Source: Fusarium oxysporum f. sp. lycopersici 4287 (lineage: Eukaryota > Ascomycota > Sordariomycetes > Hypocreales > Nectriaceae). Taken from it: 64,000 nucleotides of DNA. A model generated the notes under the pieces. The model was given only the letters and a program-made list of their open reading frames with translations, was not told the DNA's origin and made no database searches. The position numbers and the translations under genes were made by a program. The stretch spans positions 2,720,650 to 2,784,649 of the forward strand of contig NC_030993.1 of the NCBI RefSeq assembly GCF_000149955.1, given 5' to 3'. Below are positions 56,538 through 64,000 of this stretch, piece by piece. The stretch's first letter is position 1, and every line of letters begins with the position of its first letter.

Positions 56538-57069
56538 TTTGTATGATTTGTAAGATTTATCGTTGATAGAAAAAGAAAACAATATAACCAAGAGAACTTG
56601 AGAGCTCTGAAGTGTGAAATAGGTTGAAATGTCCAACAGCAAGCACATATCAGCGAAGATCACATTCATTAAATAGTCAAAAGAGTTTCTTGCTCTCACT
56701 AGATACTAGAGCTTAGTATCTAGGAAAAATATTCAATTGTCCGGGGCCTCTCTGCCTAGTCAGGCAGACAGATAATTTACTGCTCATGAGAGAGCGGATC
56801 TCATCCCAATGCTATCACAGCAGCCTTGAGGCTAGGGAGCGATATGAGGGATTTGCCACGGCCCCGAATTTAAGGCAACAATATTATTCAATTTCAAACA
56901 TCAAATGTCTCACCAAATATGGTTGCCTTGGAGATGGTTGCCTTGGAGAAGTCTCACATATTCATCAGCTGCCTGATTTTATGGAAATGATCCACCAGTT
57001 ACGCGTTTCAAGACGAGGCATCTAGTTTCTTCTAAACTTCGATCTCATCTAATCAAGTTATCAATAAGA
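56538..57069. promoter_or_regulatory. Cofilin promoter and downstream region of the next regulator
   Basis: 532 bp. Short palindromes are agatacta-gagct-tagtatct at 56701-56721 and a ctgcct-agtc-aggcag at about 56744-56759. A 15-bp direct repeat, ggttgccttggagat / ggttgccttggagaa, lies at 56921-56950. These are of unknown use. No gene was recognised. Confidence 0.45.
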
Positions 57070-59498
57070 TCACTCCCCAAAATCCATAGCAAACATATCA
57101 GATGCAGGGGGCTGTCCGTTGATCCAATCAGCCAATATGTTGGTCATGTCATCAGTGAGAAAGTCCGCAAAGCTATCACTTCCAGTCTGTTGCTCCGAAG
57201 GCTGACCAGCCACATCCGTCCAAGTCAAGGGGACATTTTCGGACACACCAGCCACCTGGAGTGTATCATTATTCTGATCGTACATGCCCACCGACGTGTT
57301 TCGAGATTCGACCATTCGACGGGCAAGTCGTGCGAAGGTAGAACAGATTTGATAAAGCTTCTCAGCTCCAATGTTCATATCTCGGGCGCTCCGGAACGTG
57401 GTGACTACTTGCTCAAGAAGCTCTACGTCTTCAAGACTAGATGCTGCTATCGAGTGCAGGAATATAACGACGAAAGGTGTGAATGATGAGTTATGAAGAG
57501 CCCTGCAAGTGTAAGCTGTTGGATCTGAACAGGCTAGGGCTGACTTACCAGTCGATGTAATCTGCTTTCGAGAGCATCCTGTCGCCACCGTAGCCTGAGA
57601 ATGCGCGAAGATGACTTTGTAGAGAGAGCCTTGCTGCTTGAAAGCACTGGGATGTCATGTCTGTACCAACTCCTGGCATTGCTGGAGCTCGTAACAGAAT
57701 GGTTAGAGTTGAGTAGTACATGATGTCCCAATGGGTCATTGAAAGCTTAAGAATCTCAACAAAGCGCACTGTACTTCCATCCATCTGCACAGGTGTCAGT
57801 TGAGTGGTCAAAACAGATTTATAATACTGGAAAGTAAGCCTACATGGTCCAATTCATATCGCCATTGGTGCATGTCGGCGACCAGAGCATCAATCCATTG
57901 TCTGCGGTCTACAGCAGGGGATTGTAGGCCAGTAACAGAATAAAGCTTATCAAATATCAAGCCTTGGATCTTAGCTAGCCTAACAGCCAGTCGAAACAGT
58001 TCAGTCCAGGGCTTCTCGGCTGGGTCGTCCGGTATCGTAGGATAATGCGCGTCAACTTCGAAGTCCTGGACTCTTGAGGCATTACCGAAATGAAGAGAGT
58101 TTGTCTTGTCAAAGACATAAAGCGTCCAGAAAAGTCGACGCTTATTGTCAGCGAAGCCACTTTGGTCTTTTTGATAGGTTACCTCTCGATGGTAGCCCAT
58201 CATCTGGCAGTGACTGAGGCCTGCGTTGACTAATGAACGAGCCAGAACAGGAGCGGCTTCGTTTTGAATCTTGAGAACCTACAATGAACAAAAGAATTGA
58301 TTAAAAGCTTGGCCTCAAAAGCGATCTGAGAGTAACTAACCGCGGCTGTGATAGCCAGGATATTCTCAAAACTGGGCACCGTCATAAGCTCAAAGGTTTG
58401 CAGACCTCGGTCAAAGTTTCGCTCAGCCTGCGCTTTCAGTTCCTCCAGGTTATGCTCTTCAGCAAGGCTATCCTTTGTGATGATAAACTCGCGGAGGAGT
58501 AACCGCATGATGCCATTGACGCTTGTAATATGTCCAAGGGTTACTGGTTCCGTTGGGAAGTAGACCTTTTGACATAGATGCTCAATGAGACGCACGTCAG
58601 TGAGCGCTTGGCCAGGAAAGAATCTGGTCGGATTAGCTATATAGCGGGTTAGTTATTGGATCGCCAGTCGTTTCTAAATGTGTGTTGGTTACTGCCTTTG
58701 ATCTTGCGTAGAATAGTAAGGACAACCGAAGCTGGTAGAGGTGTAATTTCTGGCATGGATCGGGTCGAGGCCGCGAATGGCAACTTCTTATCATTTTGAC
58801 TTTTAAAGATAGAGTTCAACTGGTTGAATGATTCGCTGATGGTCTGTGCTGCTTCAGGACTCTCTGCAGCTGCAGAGCGCTGAACCTCTTGGCTAGCCTG
58901 GACAGATTGCTGAAGAAATGACGATGTTCCCTCGTACAATGCACCACCAGGAGATGGGGCTACATCGTAGACACTGGGCTCAGAAGAACCAGCTGGAGAA
59001 ACGGAAGAGGCCTCTTTCGGGCCCGTGGGCGCGGATGTCGAAGCAGGCGTGGAAGTCAATGGCTGTTCAGGTTGTTTGTCTAGACGCAACTCAACCTTGG
59101 CCAGTCTAGCTTCAAGAGCAGCCACATATTCTTCTCTTTTGGGAGGTATGAGTAATTGTAAATGAACAGAGAGCAAACGGGCTTACAAGTGACTTATTCG
59201 GTTGTCTGGCCTTGAACGTGCATCTGACTGAACAGAATGAGCTTGTTGGCAGGCTATACCTGCAGCTTTACAGTTTCCGCAGGGATGGGATCTGTCACAG
59301 CGAATCTAGGAGAGTCAGGAATGAAGATAAAAGTTTGGTTATACCAATCACCTTGCGGACTTTACATGCTTCACACTTTTGCATTGTCAGTGTCTTGGCC
59401 ATAATGGGATAAGAGGGCTTTGTCTGAGCAGTACGTACCGCTCGCGGGACCTGGGAGAGCCTAGCCCGCCTAGCCAGAATAGTCTCCTCTCCTGACAT
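57070..59498 (-). CDS. Zn2Cys6 transcription regulator, divergent from the ABC transporter
   Basis: Eight exons, 59439-59498, 59352-59375, 59187-59305, 58693-59135, 58341-58636, 57844-58278, 57549-57784 and 57070-57502, join to 681 residues. The zinc cluster has cysteines 21, 24, 31, 37, 40 and 47, and its codons are spread over three exons; exon 2 is only 24 nt (CEACKVRK). A heptad-like helix follows (YVAALEARLAKVELRLDKQ), suggesting dimerisation. The regulatory domain spans about 230-500 (LIEHLCQKVYFPTEPV, then LFRLAVRLAKIQGLI). The tail is acidic. Given its start 617 bp from the ABC transporter's start on the opposite strand, it is a candidate activator of that gene. Confidence 0.85.
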
Positions 59499-60115
59499 GA
59501 CCCTAACGAACCAAGTTTAATCCACTTAGCGAAATTTAATGCAATGTGAGGTCAAAGGTTGTGTTGCGGGAGAACGGGCTCGCGGAGGAGAGGGAATGCT
59601 GACACCTCGCTACCTCGGAGGCGCGGGCCCGTGGTCCCGAGCCCTACAAGATGCCCCTAATTCTGTTAGCGCAGATCATATCGATTGGCTGTCCGCGTCT
59701 CCCGCGGGTCCGTCCAAACGAGTGAGCTAACAGGCAGCCTAAGCGACAAAAAGGCTTAGGTAAAATTAGTCTAGATTTAGTACACCTTAGATGAATTATT
59801 TTTGGCATCTCCTCTGAAGCTGCAGCGTATTCAGGGGTGGGATTGATTGTCTTGGCAGCGAAATTATGGGAATGCAGTCAGCATGAGCCATTCTGTATGA
59901 CCTGCTTGCGTAAGTATGTGAGCTCAGACATGTCCATGGAGTGTGAATAAGTATCCAAACATCGCCACCCTCGTTTAGTTTGACATTAAACAATCTCAAT
60001 TAGACAGTTCTTTCACTTCTTTCTCTTGAGCGTTCCTTTAGGCTTCTAGCCTTCGTTTCAACTTCTCCTCTTCTCTTTTACCACCTTCATAATAGATTCT
60101 CCACTAACTTCCACC
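59499..60115. promoter_or_regulatory. Shared promoter of the Zn2Cys6 regulator and ABC transporter
   Basis: 617 bp between divergent starts. Segment 59566-59715 is GC-rich within an otherwise AT-rich surround and holds several CGG/CCG elements: CGG-GC-CCG at 59624-59631 and a CCCGCGGG palindrome at 59701-59708. Zn2Cys6 factors bind paired CGG half-sites, so these are the best binding-site candidates. A long pyrimidine-rich run at about 60008-60095 is the likely transporter core promoter. Confidence 0.6.
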
Positions 60116-63100
60116 ATGGACGCCGACAATGAGAAGAAGATCCTTGTTGAGGACTCAACTACAACAACACAAAAGGATGAGCCTGAAAAGCAGGCTGAAC
60201 TTGGAGATCTTTGGGTATGACTATTCTACTGGAGTAGATGAACTCACGACTTACACATTACAGCGCGTCTTTCGATTCGCCGACCGCCTCGACTGGATCC
60301 TCAACTTCACATCCCTTATCTGCTCCATTGCTTCTGGAGCAACACTCCCCTTGATGACTATTGTTTTTGGACAATTCACTGGCCGATTTAGCGACTATGC
60401 GAGTGGCAAGCTTGATCCTGAGGACTTTCAGGATGAGGTCAACACATTCGTCCTATGGTTTGTCTATCTCTTTGTGGGCAAATTTGTCCTCAGCTATCTG
60501 GCCACTTTGACTGTTACCGTTTCCGGAATCCGAACAACACGAGTACTGCGACAACGTTTCTTGGAACATCTTCTTCGAACCGAGATTTGGTACTTTGATA
60601 CGGCTAATGTTGGATCACCCGCGACCCAGATGACTACCAATGTTACTCGTATCAACCAGGGCATTGCCGAGAAACTGTCACTTCTTATCCAAGGACTGGC
60701 CATGTTTGTCTCATCCTTTGTCGTCGCGATAGCAGTTCAGTGGAAGCTGGCACTCATCACTTTGACTGTCGTGCCTCTCTTCTTTTTCATCATTGGCGTT
60801 GGAATGACCCTTGATGCGCCCATCGAAGCAAAGGTTCAGGGTAGTTACTCCCAAGCCAATGTCTTCGCCCAAGAGGTCATGGCTTCCATCCGAACGGTCC
60901 ATGCCTTCTGGGCACAGGGCAGAATGACAGTGCGATATGACGACTATCTCAAAGAGGCTCACGTCCATGGAAAGAAGAAGTCTTTCATGTACGGTGTCAT
61001 GAGCTCATCAACTTACTTCTGCATGTACGCTGGAAATGCTTTGGCCTTCTGGCAGGGTTTCCGTATGTATCAGAGTGGTGAGATCGACTCTGTTGGTACT
61101 GTATTCACGTAAGACTCTCAATCTTGACTTAAGACTCCAAAAACAACTGACCATTCATAGCGTTGTATTATCTGTCTTGCTTGCCTCATCATCGATCGGT
61201 CTTCTCTATCCACAGGTCCCGGCTCTGGCCAACGGCGCGGCAGCCGCTTCCGAGCTCTTCAAGATCTTTGACAAATCTTCTTTACTGGATCCTCTCGGTA
61301 ATGAAGGCAAAGTCCCCGAAAAGTGCCACGGCCATCTCGAGGCTGAGAACGTTTCCTTTTCATACCCCTCTCGACCCGACACAAACGTGCTCAACAACAT
61401 CAGTCTGAACATCCCAGCTGGCAAAACTACCGCCATTGTCGGGGCTAGTGGCTCTGGAAAGAGTACTATAATTGGTTTGTTGGAGAGATGGTACCTACCA
61501 ACCTCTGGCCGCTTCCTTCTTGATGGCATGGATGTATCCATGCTAAATGTCAAGTGGCTTAGGTCTCAGATGGCTCTTGTTCAACAGGTAAGACAGCTTC
61601 TTTCTGTTCTCGAATGTATTTAACATAGTTATAGGAACCGGTTCTGTTCAGGGGAACGGTGTTTGAGAATGTGGCCAAGGGCTTCACAGAGGCACAGAAG
61701 GTCCTAAGTCTTGATGAACAGAGGAAGATGGTGCAGGAAGCCTGCGAAGCCAGCTATGCTCATGAGTTCATTCAAAAGCTTGAACAGGTAAACACGCTCC
61801 TCAACTTCAACCCAGTTTGTCTAACATTGCCTAGGGCTATGATACATATCTCGGCGAGCGAGGCGGTACGCTTAGCGGTGGCCAAAAGCAACGAGTTGCC
61901 ATTGCACGCAGCGTTGTCTCTAATCCCAGGATCCTTCTCCTTGACGAAGCAACAAGTGCCCTCGATCCCAATGCCGAGCGAATCGTTCAAAAGGCCTTAT
62001 CGCGAGTTTCTCAAGAGAGAACCACGGTAGTCATCGCGCATCGCCTATCACTATCAAGGACGCTGACAACATCGTCGTTGTTTCAGCTGGCCAGGTTGTT
62101 GAGCAGGGTACTCACGAGGAACTTCTTGCACTCAATGCTCACTATGCCAGACTCATTCGTGCACAGAACCTTGCAGTTTCCGCGAATCAAGTTCACAAAA
62201 ACTTGAGTGCGAAGCAGAATATGGTCGAAGTCGAGACAGACGAGGAGGTGGCGCGCGTCATGACAGCACAAACCGAGAAGTCCATGGTGCTCAAGGGTGG
62301 AGATGACAAGCCAAAGGACCGCTCTATTATGACGAGCATCTTCCTCATCCTCAAGGAACAAAAGGCCCTCCTCCCTCACATCATTGTCGCAGCGCTCGCC
62401 TGCAGCATCGCCGCAGCTACCTGGCCGGGCCAAGCTGTCCTATTCTCCCGACTCATCACAGCCTTCTCTTCCAGTCAACCCTCCGCCTCAGATGCCAACT
62501 TCTATGCCCTTATGTTCTTCGTCATTGCGCTTGGTAATCTAGTTGCGTACTTCACCATCGGATACATCTCCAACCACGTGGCTCAATCCATCTCTCATCA
62601 GTACCGCCTTGAGTTGTTCAGTCGCATGGTTGTCATGGACATTGACTTCTTTGATCGAACTGAGAACTCATCCGGTGCATTGGCTTCAACATTGTCCTCG
62701 GTCCCCACGAGTTTGACAGAGCTTCTTGGACTGAACATCTATGTTATTCTCGTCATGATTGTCAACATAACTGCTAGCTCTATTCTTGCACTGGCGTATG
62801 GTTGGAAACTGGCTCTTGTCATGGTGTTTGCAGGATTGCCTCTTCTCATGGGTTCTGGTTACTGCAAGATCCGCCTTGAGTCTAGGCTTCATGAANNNNN
62901 NNNNNNNNNNNNNNNNNNNNNNNNNNNNNNNNNNNNNNNNNNNNNNNNNNNNNNNNNNNNNNNNNNNNNNNNNNNNNNNNNNNNNNNNNNNNNNNNNNNN
63001 NNNNNNNNNNNNNNNNNNNNNNNNNNNNNNNNNNNNNNNNNNNNNNNNNNNNNNNNNNNNNNNNNNNNNNNNNNNNNNNNNNNNNNNNNNNNNNNNNNNN

Positions 63101-64000
63101 NNNNNNNNNNNNNNNNNNNNNNNNNNNNNNNNNNNNNNNNNNNNNNNNNNNNNNNNNNNNNNNNNNNNNNNNNNNNNNNNNNNNNNNNNNNNNNNNNNNN
63201 NNNNNNNNNNNNNNNNNNNNNNNNNNNNNNNNNNNNNNNNNNNNNNNNNNNNNNNNNNNNNNNNNNNNNNNNNNNNNNNNNNNNNNNNNNNNNNNNNNNN
63301 NNNNNNNNNNNNNNNNNNNNNNNNNNNNNNNNNNNNNNNNNNNNNNNNNNNNNNNNNNNNNNNNNNNNNNNNNNNNNNNNNNNNNNNNNNNNNNNNNNNN
63401 NNNNNNNNNNNNNNNNNNNNNNNNNNNNNNNNNNNNNNNNNNNNNNNNNNNNNNNNNNNNNNNNNNNNNACCAAAGTTCTTCATGGACTTTCAATGGATG
63501 TGAGTCTCTCGTTTACCCATCTCACGACTACCTACTGACATTTCCTAGATCAATCCATCTCAGTTTGTTGCTGTTTGCGGTCCCAGTGGCTGCGGTAAAT
63601 CAACCCTGGTATCTCTACTTGAGCGATACTACGATCCTGTATCTGGCAAAGATCTGCGTTTGGTGAGCAAGACGTCAAGGGATGTTTCGCCCTCGCCTCT
63701 ACCGCAAACGAGATGTCCCATGGTTCAGCAGGAGCCTGTCCTCTACGAAGGAAACTGTACGAGAGAACATCTTGATGGGACTTGATGGTGAAATTGACGA
63801 TACATCTGACGAGCGACTCAACGAGGCTGCTCGACAAGCCAATATCCTCGACTTTGTCTCTTCCCTTCCAGAGGGATTCAACACTCCATGCGGTGCACGA
63901 GGCACAGCATTCTCAGGCGGCCAACGTCAACGAATCGCCATTGCTCGTGCTCTTATCCGCAAACCGAAGCTGCTGCTTCTCGATGAGGCAACTTCGGCGC
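60116..64000 (+). CDS. ABC transporter, ABCB/MDR-type full transporter; interrupted by N gap, indels and window edge
   Basis: From ATG 60116 the exons are 60116-60214, 60264-61108, 61161-61587, 61635-61787 and 61835 onwards. TMD1 covers about residues 50-340. NBD1 has Walker [10 protein letters not shown] near residue 408, the Q-loop, LSGGQ near 521 and Walker [14 protein letters not shown]. After IAHRLS (about 62049) one base is missing, and homology continues in another frame ([20 protein letters not shown]). TMD2 begins at about 62310 and runs to the N gap at 62896. After the gap, the second NBD has [10 protein letters not shown], with an intron at 63500-63549. Between 63640 and 63775 several single-base indels are needed to read [17 protein letters not shown] and TVRENILMG; the LSGGQ-equivalent is FSGGQ. 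It should be a plasma-membrane drug exporter. Confidence 0.82.
62896..63469. other. Assembly gap (574 N) inside the ABC transporter
   Basis: An unbroken run of N within TMD2 and the start of NBD2. About 190 codons' worth of sequence is missing. The right flank contains the cluster of apparent single-base errors. Confidence 0.99.

Overview
The window is nuclear DNA of a filamentous ascomycete, most likely a Sordariomycete of the Hypocreales (Fusarium-like). This is inferred from 44-144 nt GT-AG introns, CTAAC/CTGAC-type branch sites, spaced single genes on both strands, and gene families such as HET, Zn2Cys6 regulators and FAD monooxygenases. No bacterial operons, CRISPR arrays, rRNA, confident tRNA or recognisable transposon was seen. 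There are two runs of N (16196-16815 and 62896-63469). Gene models were built by joining exons by eye; all spliced models given as CDS close in frame except where a break is stated.

Layout. Positions 1-7300 hold housekeeping genes: SLS1 (minus, cut by the left edge), NSE3, the 86-residue SF3b subunit SF3B5, and a protein with MYND-like zinc fingers. 7741-9848 is a Zn2Cys6 regulator. 9849-23390 is almost gene-free apart from the Whi3/Scw1-type RNA-binding gene (12495-14135) and contains the first assembly gap. 23391-24452 is a short-chain dehydrogenase, and 25636-26838 is the Rsr1/Bud1 (Krev-1) polarity GTPase. A second gene-poor stretch runs to 32316, followed by a proline-rich single-pass membrane protein and EFR3, the plasma-membrane scaffold for PI4-kinase.

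From 39761 to the right edge the content is more accessory: a salicylate-hydroxylase-like FAD monooxygenase; an aminoglycoside-phosphotransferase-like gene with two frameshifts; a small cysteine-rich ORF; a HET-domain protein; a MOSC/ferredoxin-reductase/ferredoxin fusion; two more Zn2Cys6 regulators; a DUF676-type lipase-like hydrolase; cofilin (a housekeeping gene embedded in the tract); and an MDR-type ABC transporter that leaves the window.

How the genes relate. SLS1/NSE3 and SF3B5/the zinc protein are divergent pairs with short shared promoters. The MOSC-reductase faces a regulator tail to tail, and the ABC transporter is divergent from another regulator across 617 bp containing a GC-rich segment with CGG/CCG elements. 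The most informative oddities are the four-unit 20-residue repeat in SLS1, the ATG-only first coding exon of SF3B5, the cofilin microexons, a perfect 15-bp hairpin at 22404-22442, the twice-broken phosphotransferase gene, and clustered indels in the ABC transporter beside the assembly gap. I did not find convincing evidence of a wholly new system; the MOSC-FNR-ferredoxin fusion with its neighbours and the MYND-like protein are the best leads.
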